Assembly (NCBI GenBank): GCA_947571115.1
Contig: CANOWW010000001.1
Span: forward strand, 109,367-173,366
DNA length: 64,000 nucleotides
Origin: an uncultured Clostridium sp.
Lineage (GTDB): Bacteria; Bacillota; Clostridia; TANB77; CAG-508
Direction: 5' to 3'
The notes under the pieces were generated by a model. The model made no database searches and was not told the DNA's origin. It saw only the letters and a program-made list of their open reading frames with translations. Position 1 is the stretch's first letter. Each line of letters opens with the position of its first letter. Of the stretch, positions 20,091-28,938 are shown in pieces. A program made the position numbers and the translations under genes.

Positions 20091-21200
20091 CTACTTTTTT
20101 GAAACTGCTTTCAAGCTGTTTAAAACCAGCTCCTCAAAATAAGTAAATTGTTTTCTCTGCTCTAAAATCACAATCACATTCTGCTGCATACGAAGTTTCT
20201 CTTGCTCGGAATAGTTACTTCTTGCTTCCCGACCTACCATTATTTCCAACATCTGCATGCGAGGATTTTCTTTTAATTGTTCATAGAGTGGTTCAAACTG
20301 CCCATTCTCCAAAACATGGAAAAGAATATATTCTTTTTTTCCCACATCTACTGCTTCATAAATCGCAAAAATATCTACCATATCGAAAACTGTGGTTAGA
20401 CTAATTTTGCGTTCCTCTAAATTTTCATATAAATCGGCAATTTCTTCTTTTGCCAGATTATCCAGCAAAAATCCTTTCATATAAACCAACAAACGAAAAT
20501 CGCTTTTTTCTAAAGCTTCATATCTCTTGTCTACTGAAATTAATTCACATGCTTCTGAAAGCTTTTCACTCTGCACACGTTTGGTCAGATTTTGAATAGC
20601 TTTCTCTGATTCCACATTTTCTATGATTTTAGCGATATGCTTAGCTGGCAACTTAGAAGTGTTTTCATATAATTGCTCCAAACCTTCCACAACAAAATCA
20701 TTTCTTTCCTCGGTTTTATCCAAAAAATTGGAAAATAGTTCATATCGATTTGTTACTTCATTACAATCAAAAAAATCACTCATTCTCTGTTCATCCATTG
20801 CTTCCCAGATTTCAGACTGCTGCTGAAATTCCAGTTTTTTCAAGATGGCAGCTAATGTTGCGAGGTTGCAATCGTTGAATGCAGTAATTGGAATATAGGT
20901 AAAAATCTTTTGAACTTCTTCTGCAGAAGCAACTTCAGCATCTAAAGTTTCATTAATAATATAAGCAATCAACTCATTGTCTATGCTCCCCCAAAATGCC
21001 TTCGGGTTTAAGATGTTATTCTGTAACTGGATGAATTCTTCTCTATCCAGTTTTTCAATCAAATCCCGATAATATCGTGGTGTTACATTACTAAAAAGAA
21101 TTGAAATTCTGTTTCCAACTCCACCAAATACCTGCTTCCACCGCTCTCTTCTCTGTTTCCTACATACAGCTTTTAGTTTGTTCCGCAAGCCTTTTTTCAT
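20091..21200 (-). CDS. Orphan helical protein, uses CGG as sense
   Basis: About 369 residues from the ATG at 21200, which has a GAAAGGAG site. The protein is predominantly helical and resembles the helical N-terminal (MgtE_N-like) repeats in tone (EEIADLYENLEERKISLTTVF), but it lacks any transporter domain and I do not recognise a family. The N-terminus is strongly basic (MKKGLRNKLKAVCRKQRRER). Four in-frame CGG codons (21183-21185, 21141-21143, 21066-21068, 20229-20231) are read through as sense. Shifting at any of them gives an early stop. It is monocistronic, with the shared-spacer promoter and its own terminator. Confidence 0.75.
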   Translation of the reverse strand: MKKGLRNKLKAVCRKQRRERWKQVFGGVGNRISILFSNVTPRYYRDLIEKLDREEFIQLQNNILNPKAFWGSIDNELIAYIINETLDAEVASAEEVQKIFTYIPITAFNDCNLATLAAILKKLEFQQQSEIWEAMDEQRMSDFFDCNEVTNRYELFSNFLDKTEERNDFVVEGLEQLYENTSKLPAKHIAKIIENVESEKAIQNLTKRVQSEKLSEACELISVDKRYEALEKSDFRLLVYMKGFLLDNLAKEEIADLYENLEERKISLTTVFDMVDIFAIYEAVDVGKKEYILFHVLENGQFEPLYEQLKENPRMQMLEIMVGREARSNYSEQEKLRMQQNVIVILEQRKQFTYFEELVLNSLKAVSKK

Positions 21201-21247
21201 AGTACAATCTCCTTTCAAATTCCCACTTTATGTGAGTTAATGAAGAG

Positions 21248-21276
21248 ATTTTATCATAATTTACATAAATTGTCAA
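21248..21276 (-). promoter_or_regulatory. Promoter with conserved TATGTAA spacer
   Basis: Minus strand: TTGACA (21271-21276), 17-nt spacer ATTTATGTAAATTATGA, TAAAAT (21248-21253). It drives the orphan gene at 20091. Confidence 0.8.
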
Positions 21277-21284
21277 ATCATTAC

Positions 21285-21318
21285 AAAAAAACCTATCACT
21301 TTTGCAAGCAATAGGTTT
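21285..21318 (-). terminator. rpsO terminator
   Basis: On the minus strand AAACCTAT and ATAGGTTT pair around a short loop and are followed by a T run. Confidence 0.85.
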
Positions 21319-21326
21319 CCTAGTTT

Positions 21327-21596
21327 CTATACTGTTTTTCTTAAAGATAATTTTTCAGAAATTTCACGGTAACGATTAACGTCTTTTTTCGCCAAATATT
21401 TTAGCAAACTTCTTCTTTTACCAACCATTTTCAATAATCCTCTTCTTGAGTGATTATCTTTTTTATGGATTTTCAAATGTTCTGTCAATTCTGTAATTCT
21501 TTCTGTTAAAATGGCAATTTGAACCTCTGGTGAACCAGTATCATTCTCTTCCCTTTTATACGTATTAATAATTTCTTGTTTTCTTTCCTTTGTCAT
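21327..21596 (-). CDS. rpsO: 30S ribosomal protein S15
   Basis: An 89-residue ribosomal protein with the diagnostic [16 protein letters not shown] and [22 protein letters not shown] segments that bind 16S rRNA. It has its own promoter (TTGATT, 17 nt, TACAAT near 21683-21711), a leader of about 80 nt with an AGGAGG ribosome binding site, and a terminator. Confidence 0.97.
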   Translation of the reverse strand: MTKERKQEIINTYKREENDTGSPEVQIAILTERITELTEHLKIHKKDNHSRRGLLKMVGKRRSLLKYLAKKDVNRYREISEKLSLRKTV

Positions 21597-21729
21597 ATCA
21601 AAATTCCTCCTATTTTATATTTGCCACAAACCGAGCTTAAGGTAGGTTTTTTCCTTAGCTAAGTAAGTGGTATCTTGTAGTTATTGTACTACAAAATTTT
21701 ATAAAAATCAAGTGTTTTACAAAATTTTC

Positions 21730-21757
21730 TTGCAATTCTTTCCCAAACACGTTATAA
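21730..21757 (+). promoter_or_regulatory. Promoter giving a probably leaderless transcript
   Basis: TTGCAA (21730-21735), 16-nt spacer, TATAAT (21752-21757). The ATG of the downstream gene begins at 21765, about 7 nt after the -10 box, so transcription would start at or next to the start codon. No ribosome binding site is possible. Confidence 0.65.
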
Positions 21758-21764
21758 TATTTTT

Positions 21765-22625
21765 ATGAAAACAATCAAAGTAACCGAAAAATATCATCAA
21801 AAAAAGCTTATCTTTTTCCTGACGAGTACTTTTCCAAATCTTAGCCAAAACACTTTATACAAAGCGCTTCGTAAAAAGGATATCCGCATGAATGGAAAAC
21901 GAATCAACGAAAATGTTCTGGTTCACCAAAATGATGAAATCACGATTTTCATTTCTGACGACTTGCTTTTGGGCACTTCCCATTTACAAGTCATTTATGA
22001 AGACCAAAATATCCTCGTTTTGAACAAGCCAGCCGGCATTTGCGTTACAGAAAATGCCCAAGAAACAAACACTTTAACATCACTTGTCAAAAAGCAATTG
22101 GGTGAAAATTTGGAGCCATGCCATCGCCTAGACCGCAATACCACTGGGCTTATTTTATATGCCAAAAATGCAGAAGCCTTGCACATCTTGCTAGAGAATT
22201 TCAAAAATCACGAAATCGAAAAGCATTATAGAGCAACTGTTGCTGGAATTTTTTCCAAAAAACACGACCTTTTAACTGCCTATTTATTCAAAGACAGCAA
22301 AAAAAGTCGTGTTTATATTTCTGATATGCCTCAAAAAAACACAACAAAAATTGTCACAGAATACACAGTCCTTTCAGAAAATTTGCAAAATCAAACCAGC
22401 GAACTTGATGTCATTTTGCATACTGGCAAAACACACCAAATTCGCGCTCATTTGGCACATATCGGTCATCCTATCATTGGGGACGGGAAATATGGCAACA
22501 ATGAAATCAACAAAAAATTCAAACAAACCATGCAACTGCTTTGTAGCACCCAATTAAAATTTTGTTTTACCACAGACAGCGGCATTCTAAACTACTTAAA
22601 CCAGCAAGAAATTATATTATCGTAA
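21765..22625 (+). CDS. RluA-family pseudouridine synthase
   Basis: A 286-residue protein. An S4 RNA-binding domain occupies about residues 1-70, followed by the RluA catalytic domain with the signature CHRLDRNTTGLILYAKN, whose Asp is the catalytic nucleophile, and the TGKTHQIRAHLAHIGHPIIGD motif. It modifies uridine in rRNA or tRNA; the exact site cannot be told. It is divergent from rpsO and has no in-frame CGG. The transcript is predicted to be leaderless. Confidence 0.9.
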   Translation: MKTIKVTEKYHQKKLIFFLTSTFPNLSQNTLYKALRKKDIRMNGKRINENVLVHQNDEITIFISDDLLLGTSHLQVIYEDQNILVLNKPAGICVTENAQETNTLTSLVKKQLGENLEPCHRLDRNTTGLILYAKNAEALHILLENFKNHEIEKHYRATVAGIFSKKHDLLTAYLFKDSKKSRVYISDMPQKNTTKIVTEYTVLSENLQNQTSELDVILHTGKTHQIRAHLAHIGHPIIGDGKYGNNEINKKFKQTMQLLCSTQLKFCFTTDSGILNYLNQQEIILS

Positions 22626-22674
22626 ACAAATTCTATTTTGAGCTGAGTTCGACCTACGTAGCATGTTTACGATT
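22619..22674 (+). terminator. Long-loop inverted repeat between convergent genes
   Basis: ATCGTAAACA and TGTTTACGAT flank a 36-nt loop at the convergent ends of the pseudouridine synthase and oxidoreductase genes. It may act as a weak bidirectional terminator. Confidence 0.4.
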
Positions 22675-24094
22675 TATCTTTTTGATTTAAGCCGTAAACT
22701 GCTGGACCTTCAATCAATGCTCCATCTTTTTCGTAGCGACTTCCGTGACATGGACAATCCCACGTTTGTGTCACATCATTCCACGAAACCTCGCACCCCA
22801 AATGCGCACAATACTTCTTCCCTTTTTCTCCCTTGATATGTGGCAAAATCACTGATTCTCCCACCTCTTTTAATATATTTTTCATTTCTTCATGATTTTT
22901 AATTGGCTTTAATCTCGTCGCCTTAAAAATTTCTTCATACGGATTTTCTTTGCCTACAATCAAATCGGTTATCAAATTAGCCGCCACATTGGAAGTCGTC
23001 ATGCCCCACTTTTTAAAACCAGTGGCCACATACATATTAGCAATTGTTTCAGAAAATTTTCCAATATAGGGAATTTTATCTAGCCCAATACAGTCTTCTG
23101 CATTCCAGCGATACTCAATTGGCTTATCTGGAAAATATTCTTGCGCAAATTGCTCCAAAACACCAAATCCATTATTCTCCTGACTTTCTCCTGTTTTATA
23201 CCCATTTCCAACCACCAAAATATATTTCCCCTTTTCGGTTTGACAATTACGAAACGAAATCGTTGGCACCTCGCACGAAACGTACATGCCATTTAGCTCA
23301 CAATCCGCCTTAATTGCAATCCCATACTCCAATTCCTGATACATTTTGAGAAAATGAAATCCCGGCACATTAAAAATCGGATAACGCGTCGCCACCACCA
23401 AATATTTCGCTTTTACTTTTCTATTTTCTTCGCCCACTTTGGCAGTTACCATAAACCCGTTATCTACCTTTTCATAATCCACAACTTTTGTATTTTCAAA
23501 AATTTCTCCACCATTTCCCAAAACACATCTAGCAAGCCCTTGCACATATTTTACTGGATGAAATTGTGCTTGATTCGGAAACTCAATTGCCCCCTCAACT
23601 TTACCCAAAACTTCTATGGTATTTACCAATTTTACGTCAATTCCAAGACTTTTACATGCCTGCACTTCATCTTGTATGCGGTGCAATTCTTTTAAAGTTT
23701 TGGTCCAAACAAAACTGCTTTTTCGCTCAAAATCACAATCGATTTTCTCCTCCTGCACGATTTTTTCCATATTGTCAATTGCCTTTTCAGCTGCCTTCCA
23801 ATATTTTTTCGCAAACTCTTTCCCTTGCGAAGTGATTAAATATTGATAAAATAAATGATGCTGACTGGTAATTTTTCCAGTGGTTCCACCAGATGTTTTA
23901 GAGCAAATTCTGTCTTTTTCTAGCACCGCCACTTTCAAGCCCTGTTTACTCAAATAATAAGCACTCGAAATACCTGTTATTCCGCCTCCAATAACGGCTA
24001 CATCCACTTCTATATTGTGGTCCAAACTTCTAAATTCTCTTTTATTCTCATTTTGAGCAAGCCAAATTGAATTGTTATTTTCCAAATGTTTCAT
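22667..24094 (-). CDS. FAD-dependent oxidoreductase with C-terminal Rieske domain
   Basis: A 475-residue protein. The N-terminal DAO-type FAD domain has the dinucleotide motif VIGGGITGISSAYYLSKQG and the GTTGKITSQHH segment. The C-terminal Rieske [2Fe-2S] domain has CAHLGCEV and CPCHGSRY, giving the CxH...CxxH ligands. This architecture (YhfW-like) is common in Firmicutes and of uncertain substrate; it may be part of an oxidative stress response. It has no in-frame CGG. Confidence 0.9.
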   Translation of the reverse strand: MKHLENNNSIWLAQNENKREFRSLDHNIEVDVAVIGGGITGISSAYYLSKQGLKVAVLEKDRICSKTSGGTTGKITSQHHLFYQYLITSQGKEFAKKYWKAAEKAIDNMEKIVQEEKIDCDFERKSSFVWTKTLKELHRIQDEVQACKSLGIDVKLVNTIEVLGKVEGAIEFPNQAQFHPVKYVQGLARCVLGNGGEIFENTKVVDYEKVDNGFMVTAKVGEENRKVKAKYLVVATRYPIFNVPGFHFLKMYQELEYGIAIKADCELNGMYVSCEVPTISFRNCQTEKGKYILVVGNGYKTGESQENNGFGVLEQFAQEYFPDKPIEYRWNAEDCIGLDKIPYIGKFSETIANMYVATGFKKWGMTTSNVAANLITDLIVGKENPYEEIFKATRLKPIKNHEEMKNILKEVGESVILPHIKGEKGKKYCAHLGCEVSWNDVTQTWDCPCHGSRYEKDGALIEGPAVYGLNQKDKS

Positions 24095-24153
24095 CTCCTT
24101 TTTCCATAGTATCTGTAAAACTCTAAAATTTATGTGTTAAAAATTAGAAAAAA

Positions 24154-24183
24154 TTGACTTTTTTATGTAAAATATGATATAAT
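24154..24183 (+). promoter_or_regulatory. Promoter with conserved TATGTAA spacer
   Basis: TTGACT (24154-24159), 18-nt spacer TTTTTATGTAAAATATGA, TATAAT (24178-24183). Drives the RelA/SpoT-like gene. Confidence 0.85.
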
Positions 24184-24252
24184 TAAATTAGGATATTATA
24201 TTCAATTTTAAAAAATAGAAATGTAGCCCCATTCGGGCAGAAAGGAAGTTTT

Positions 24253-25236
24253 ATGGAACGGTGTAGACTAATTTTACCAAAACTTGCTAATTCTCTCTAT
24301 ATTAGCAAAGATGCTCCTGAAGTCTTAACAAATTTTGATGCTGAAAATCAAGAATTAGCAGGAGATTTTTTTTATGCAGATCAAATTTCTCTAAAATTAC
24401 AGGAAGCGATATCTTTAATTAAAGATTCTGATCTAGAAAATTCCCTTCTTAGGAAAATTAGAGATAAATGGTCTAAGGACATACAAGACGATTTTATAAA
24501 TGCCAGTATTCTCTATGAATCAAAATTGCGGCGTAAATCTGTCTTTTCAATTCTTCAAAAATTTAATCGTATCATGGCAGGTGGGTACTCAATAAATTCT
24601 ATGCATGATTTAATGGGAATGGAATTTGTAATTTTTACTCCTACAAAATTTGACACTCCTGAAAGCAGCAAACAGCTTTATGAAGCTGCAAACATTATTT
24701 TAAGATACTTTTCAAATTCAAAAAGAGCTGGTGAAAGATTCATGATATGTGACGCATCACCTTTAAAAGATGTATATTCACTGGAAGATTTAAAGGATAA
24801 AGCCAAAAGAATTGAAATTACTGCATATCTCCAATCATTAAATCCTTATATTTATATTCCTAAAAAGACTGGTCTTTCTCCAGAATATGTAAAGTTTGTG
24901 AAAGATTACTTTTTACAACCAAAACTAAAAGGTTATCAAGGCTTACAGTTTGTAATAAAAACAGCTGATGGATTTTACATTGAAATCCAAATCAAAACTC
25001 AGCCTATTTACAGTTACAAAAATAACCCTAAAAGCCCTATCTTTCATAAAAATTACAGAAAAAGTCAAACCCAAAAAAGCTACAAACAGGCAAAAAAATG
25101 CACTGTTCCTCAATTTGATTTAAGATACAATCCAGAAAAGGTTAACATATACGGATTTAGAGACAATCCAGACGAGGACACATCTGGTATTATTAGTCCA
25201 ACATTTTGGACATTAAGGAAAAATACTCATTTCTAA
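24253..25236 (+). CDS. RelA/SpoT-like nucleotidyltransferase (putative small alarmone synthetase)
   Basis: A 327-residue protein resembling the synthetase domain of RelA/SpoT. It has a basic G-loop-like segment ESKLRRKSVFSILQKFNR at about residues 90-107, INSMHDLMGMEFVIF (compare the family's D-x-x-G-hydrophobic core), and KGYQGLQFVIKT ... FYIEIQIKTQ (compare the ExQ-(R/K)-T signature). There are no HD hydrolase, TGS or ACT domains, so it would be a stand-alone synthetase of (p)ppGpp or a related nucleotide, or a toxin-like relative. Two CGG codons (24259-24261, third codon; 24529-24531, inside the basic loop) are in frame and read as sense. It is monocistronic, with its own promoter and terminator. 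Confidence 0.65.
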   Translation: MERCRLILPKLANSLYISKDAPEVLTNFDAENQELAGDFFYADQISLKLQEAISLIKDSDLENSLLRKIRDKWSKDIQDDFINASILYESKLRRKSVFSILQKFNRIMAGGYSINSMHDLMGMEFVIFTPTKFDTPESSKQLYEAANIILRYFSNSKRAGERFMICDASPLKDVYSLEDLKDKAKRIEITAYLQSLNPYIYIPKKTGLSPEYVKFVKDYFLQPKLKGYQGLQFVIKTADGFYIEIQIKTQPIYSYKNNPKSPIFHKNYRKSQTQKSYKQAKKCTVPQFDLRYNPEKVNIYGFRDNPDEDTSGIISPTFWTLRKNTHF

Positions 25237-25245
25237 AATTTCTAT

Positions 25246-25281
25246 CCCCACCTAGCAGAATAATTTCTGCCCACGGTGGGG
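25246..25281 (+). terminator. Hairpin after the RelA/SpoT-like gene
   Basis: CCCCACC and GGTGGGG enclose an inner GCAGAA/TTCTGC stem. The following sequence is only moderately T-rich. Confidence 0.65.
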
Positions 25282-25289
25282 CACTTCTA

Positions 25290-25396
25290 TTTCCCACGCT
25301 TTTTTTCTTTCTGCTCTAAAAAATAAAAATTTTTTACTCAAAAATAAAAAGACGAGTGAAATTTGTCTTCGCCAAATTTCCCACGCTTTTTCTTTT
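25290..25396. repeat. Pair of direct repeats at the end of the cysteine desulfurase gene
   Basis: TTTCCCACGCTTTTT occurs at about 25290 and again at about 25377, the second copy reaching the 3' end of the desulfurase gene. The 87-nt spacing suggests a small duplication or an excision scar. Confidence 0.5.
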
Positions 25397-26538
25397 ATCT
25401 CAATTGCCCAACAATTTCAATTAAACTTTGAATTAAATAATCCACGTCTTGTGTCGAGTTTTCACGCCCAAAAGTCACTCTTAAGCTACTTCGTGCAATG
25501 CTCGAAGGCACGCCAATTGCCAGCAAAACATGGGACGGATTGAGAAGTCCTGCGCTACAAGCTGAGCCGCTTGACGCACAAATACCTCGTTTATCTAGCT
25601 CGTTTAGCATTGCTCCGCCATCTACACCTTTGAAACAAATATTAGCATTGCCTGGCAAGCGATTTTCCAAATCTCCATTGATACGAATAAATGGAATATT
25701 TTGCTCCACATTTGCCAAATAATAGTCTCGCAAAATGCGCAACTTTTTCGTGTAATCCCCCATTTCGTTTTGCGCAATTTCTATCGCTTTTCCAATGCCA
25801 ACAATGCCTGCCACATTTTCCGTTCCGCTGCGTTTATCTTTTTCCTGATGACCTCCGGTCTTGGATTCTGATAAAATTCACATTCTCACGAATATACGCA
25901 AAACCAACGCCTTTTGGTCCATAAAACTTGTGACCTGAGGCTGATAATGCTGAAATTCCTAGTCTTTTGACATCAATTGGAAGATTTCCAATTGCCTGAA
26001 CCGCATCTGTGTGAAAATAGACGCCATAGCGTTTGGCTATTTTGCCGATTTCTTCGATTTCTTGAATGGTACCAATTTCGTTATTGGCAAACATCACACT
26101 GATTAAAATTGTGCTTCGATTAATCGCTCTTTCTAGTTCTCTAAGACTAATTCTGCCTTTGCTGTCTACGTTTAAATAAGTCACTCGAAATCCCATATAT
26201 TTTTCTAAAAAATGACACGTGTTGAGTACAGCTGGATGCTCAATTTGCGTGGTAATAATATGGTTTCCGTATCGTCTATTCGCAATGGCAATTCCTTTTA
26301 TAATCAAATTATCACTCTCTGTGCCACCACTTGTAAAATATATTTCATTCGGATTGCAACCAATAGCGGTCGCAATTCTATTTCTACTTACATTCATCGC
26401 TTCTTTATTCATTCTTCCTATTGAGTACATGGATGACGCATTCCCAAAATTTTCTGTTAAATACGGCATCATCTCTTCTAGCACTCGCATATCAATTGCG
26501 GTTGTTGCGCTATGATCAAAATATCTAATTTTCTGCAT
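25395..26538 (-). CDS. Cysteine desulfurase (NifS/IscS-like), with +1 shift at CGG
   Basis: PLP enzyme that removes sulfur from cysteine for Fe-S or thio-tRNA synthesis. The N-terminal frame has YFDHSATTAID, TSGGTESDNL and the PLP lysine in SGHKFYGPKGVG. The C-terminal frame has the catalytic Cys in ASSGSACSAG. The break at 25855-25857, CAA GAC CGG AGG, becomes GAC GGA GGT CAT with the C skipped, restoring IQDGGHQEKDKRSGTENVAG, which carries the GGxQE...RSGT motif. The joined length of 381 codons is typical. Confidence 0.94.
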
Positions 26539-26623
26539 AATTCATAACTTCCTTATCAAAAATTTATTTGCTCATTTTATTGTATGATTTTGGGGATCAA
26601 AGGGTGCTAATTTTTTAAAAAAA

Positions 26624-26652
26624 TTGACATTTTATGTAAAATATGCTATAAT
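26624..26652 (+). promoter_or_regulatory. Promoter with conserved TATGTAA spacer
   Basis: TTGACA (26624-26629), 17-nt spacer TTTTATGTAAAATATGC, TATAAT (26647-26652). About 95 nt of leader precede the downstream start codon. Confidence 0.85.
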
Positions 26653-26751
26653 AAACTTAAGAATAACTATTGTTATTTTTCCTGTTTTCTTGATGTGCAA
26701 CATTTTCAAAGAATACAGCGGAAAATTTTCCAAAAAGAAAGGACGGAAAAA

Positions 26752-26991
26752 ATGAAAATCATAACTGAGTTTCGGAACTTTTTTGCTGTCTTTACACTAA
26801 TCGCTATTGCCATTATTTTGCGTGTTGGTGTTGAGCTTTCACAAGCAGCAAGCGGCTTTCTGCTCTTTTTTGTGGGAGCATACTACGTTTGTGGTGGCTT
26901 GTGGTGCGTTTTTCATTTAGGCAAAAAGTTCCTGCAAAAATGGCGCGATGAAGAAGACCTTAGAAGGCTTCTGCACAAAAGCCACCGTTAA
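26752..26991 (+). CDS. Small orphan membrane protein
   Basis: A 79-residue protein starting at the ATG at 26752, which has AAAGGACGG upstream. There are two hydrophobic segments (FFAVFTLIAIAIILRVGVEL and FLLFFVGAYYVCGGLWCVF) and a basic cytoplasmic tail (KWRDEEDLRRLLHKSHR). The function is unknown. An in-frame CGG at 26773-26775 (TTT CGG AAC) is read as sense; a +1 shift there gives a stop about nine codons later. It has its own promoter and terminator. Confidence 0.65.
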   Translation: MKIITEFRNFFAVFTLIAIAIILRVGVELSQAASGFLLFFVGAYYVCGGLWCVFHLGKKFLQKWRDEEDLRRLLHKSHR

Positions 26992-27000
26992 GCAACAAAA

Positions 27001-27046
27001 AAAGTCGCTGGCAAGTAGGCTACTACTTCGCGAGCGGCTTTTATTT
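27001..27046. terminator. Bidirectional terminator
   Basis: An imperfect stem pairs AAGTCGCT...AAGTAG with TACT...AGCGGCTT, with A and T runs on either side. It lies between convergent small genes. Confidence 0.7.
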
Positions 27047-27373
27047 AGATTCCCAGCGCAATAATTTTATATCTTTATAACGGTTCAAAATTTCGATATA
27101 TTTCTGATAATCTTCCTCCCATAAAGCGTCTGGGACCTTGTCAAAGGCACTGAAAACCTTTTCGGCTTCCTTAAGGAAGATAATCTGTTGCTGAGGCGTT
27201 AAATTGTCGTATTTGATGCAAAAAACATATAATTTATCCAATATATCATTGGCTTTGATAAAACTCCAAAAATCAGTTACGTTCATGCCAGCCATTTTAA
27301 TTTGCGAAACTGCCAAAATCGCCAGCATAGCAATAACCATTAACAATATGAATATAATTGCTAAAAACTCCAT
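27041..27373 (-). CDS. Small membrane-anchored protein of unknown function
   Basis: A 110-residue protein with one N-terminal membrane helix (FLAIIFILLMVIAMLAILAV) and a soluble helical domain rich in aromatic and acidic residues (DALWEEDYQKYIEILNRYK). No family was recognised. It begins 26 nt after the stop of the YebC gene with a GAGGAAAG site, so it is probably co-transcribed with it. Confidence 0.6.
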   Translation of the reverse strand: MEFLAIIFILLMVIAMLAILAVSQIKMAGMNVTDFWSFIKANDILDKLYVFCIKYDNLTPQQQIIFLKEAEKVFSAFDKVPDALWEEDYQKYIEILNRYKDIKLLRWESK

Positions 27374-27398
27374 TTCTTTCCTCAGCTTTCTTTCGTAA

Positions 27399-28124
27399 TT
27401 ATTCTTCCCAATTATGATACACTTCTATCACATCATCTAAATCTTCCAAATTGTCAATTAAACGTTGCATTTTCTCGGCTTCTTTTTCATCTAATGCAAC
27501 ATACGTGCTTGGCACCATTTGGACACCTGCTTCTAAAAAAGTAATTCCTGCTTCTGTCAATTTTTCAGTCACATTGGTAAAATCGCTTGGCGCTGTTGTA
27601 ATTTGGTAAATTTCTTCTTCTGTCTCAAAGTCCTCTGCACCGCTGTCAATAGCAAGCATCATGAGGTCATCTTCACTCAAAGCGCAAGTTTCTTTTTCAA
27701 TAACCAAAATTCCCTTTTTCTCGAACATGTAAGATACGCAACCTGAAGTTCCCAAGTTTCCGCCAGCTTTGCTAAAAACATGGCGAACGTCTGCCGCTGT
27801 TCTGTTTTTGTTGTCTGTATTACACTCTACAATAACAGCCACACCATTTGTTCCATAACCTTCATATGTAATTTCTTCGTAATTTGCGCTTGAACCTTCT
27901 CCGGAAGCCTTTTTGATAGCATTGTTTATCGTATCATTTGGCATATTGTTGGCTTTACATTTGGCAATAACATCTTTCAATTTTGAATTCCCTGCTGGAT
28001 CTGGACCTCCTTGCTTGACTGCAATCAATAATTCTCTTCCTAATTTCGTAAATATTTTCCCACGTGCTGCATCTGCTTTTCCTTTTTTGGCTTGAATATT
28101 GTGCCATTTTGAATGTCCTGACAT
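27399..28124 (-). CDS. YebC/PmpR-family protein
   Basis: A 241-residue protein when started at [15 protein letters not shown] (28124, AGGAGG site); the in-frame upstream extension is not family-like. Diagnostic segments are [33 protein letters not shown] and [17 protein letters not shown]. The family was annotated as transcriptional regulators, and more recent work links members to relief of ribosome stalling. That is of interest in a genome with unusual translation, but this is inference. Confidence 0.93.
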   Translation of the reverse strand: MSGHSKWHNIQAKKGKADAARGKIFTKLGRELLIAVKQGGPDPAGNSKLKDVIAKCKANNMPNDTINNAIKKASGEGSSANYEEITYEGYGTNGVAVIVECNTDNKNRTAADVRHVFSKAGGNLGTSGCVSYMFEKKGILVIEKETCALSEDDLMMLAIDSGAEDFETEEEIYQITTAPSDFTNVTEKLTEAGITFLEAGVQMVPSTYVALDEKEAEKMQRLIDNLEDLDDVIEVYHNWEE

Positions 28125-28232
28125 TTTTTTATTCCTCCTTTTAATCCAACCTTTTTTATATATTACCACATTTTTCTTTTTTTGTATAGCATATTTCGAG
28201 ATTTTTTAAAAATTTTCTGTCTCATCAAAATA

Positions 28233-28268
28233 GGCAAGAAAAAAGCAAGCAGAGTTGGCTTGCTTCTA
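28233..28268 (-). terminator. Terminator of the Asn-rich protein gene
   Basis: AAGCAAGC and GCTTGCTT form a stem followed on the minus strand by TTTTTT. Confidence 0.85.
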
Positions 28269-28270
28269 TC

Positions 28271-28877
28271 TTACATAAACATATTGGGGTTCATATTTCC
28301 AGTTGCCATATTTGCATTTTGCATCATCATTGGTTGACATTGTCTTCTTGACAATATTTCGTTTAAAATCATAATTCTAATCAAATCTCTTAATAAAGAA
28401 TTTGACCTATTCGTAGCAACGTTTGCAGTAGTTGTTGAACTCCCGCCCCGTGCTAGTTGTGTTTGCCCTTGAGCAATTGCTTGAGGAATTTTCCGTCGTT
28501 GTGTTTTGGGTTACATTTGCTGCTGTATTTTGACTATTTGACAAATTGATATCTCCTTCCACAATGTTGTAGACTGTGTCAACCATGCTATTTAAGCCAT
28601 CTTCCGTTAAATAACTTGTGTTATTATTAGAAACCACTTGAGACACAACTGGCGAAATAATTCTGTAAACTGCTGGATACATAGCATTTAGATTTTGTTG
28701 GGGCTGTCTCATCGGCGTATTATTCATATTGTTTGTGTTCCCCATGTTATTCATGTTCATGTTGTTTTGTGATACATAAGTATTGTTTGGCACATTTTGC
28801 ATATACGGATTGTACGTATAATTTGGATTTTGATTATAATAATTCAGGTCTTGCATATAATTTCCATTTTGCCACAT
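28271..28877 (-). CDS. Asn/Met-rich low-complexity protein, with +1 shift at CGG
   Basis: It starts MWQNGNYMQDLNYY after an AGGAGG site. A 202-codon protein is obtained when GGG CGG GAG at 28442-28444 is read as GGG GGG AGT. The restored tail runs GSSTTTANVATNRSNSLLRD, then an Arg/Gln and Met/Asn-rich end (MMMQNANMATGNMNPNMFM) that stops just before a terminator. Without the shift it would stop 10 codons after the CGG. The N-terminal half is Asn/Tyr/Met-rich. Such proteins resemble spore-coat or surface-associated low-complexity proteins, but no function can be assigned. Confidence 0.7.
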
Positions 28878-28938
28878 TTTGAAACCTCCTTTTTGTTTTT
28901 TGTATATTGTATGCAAGAAGGGTTGTTTTATGTCAGAT

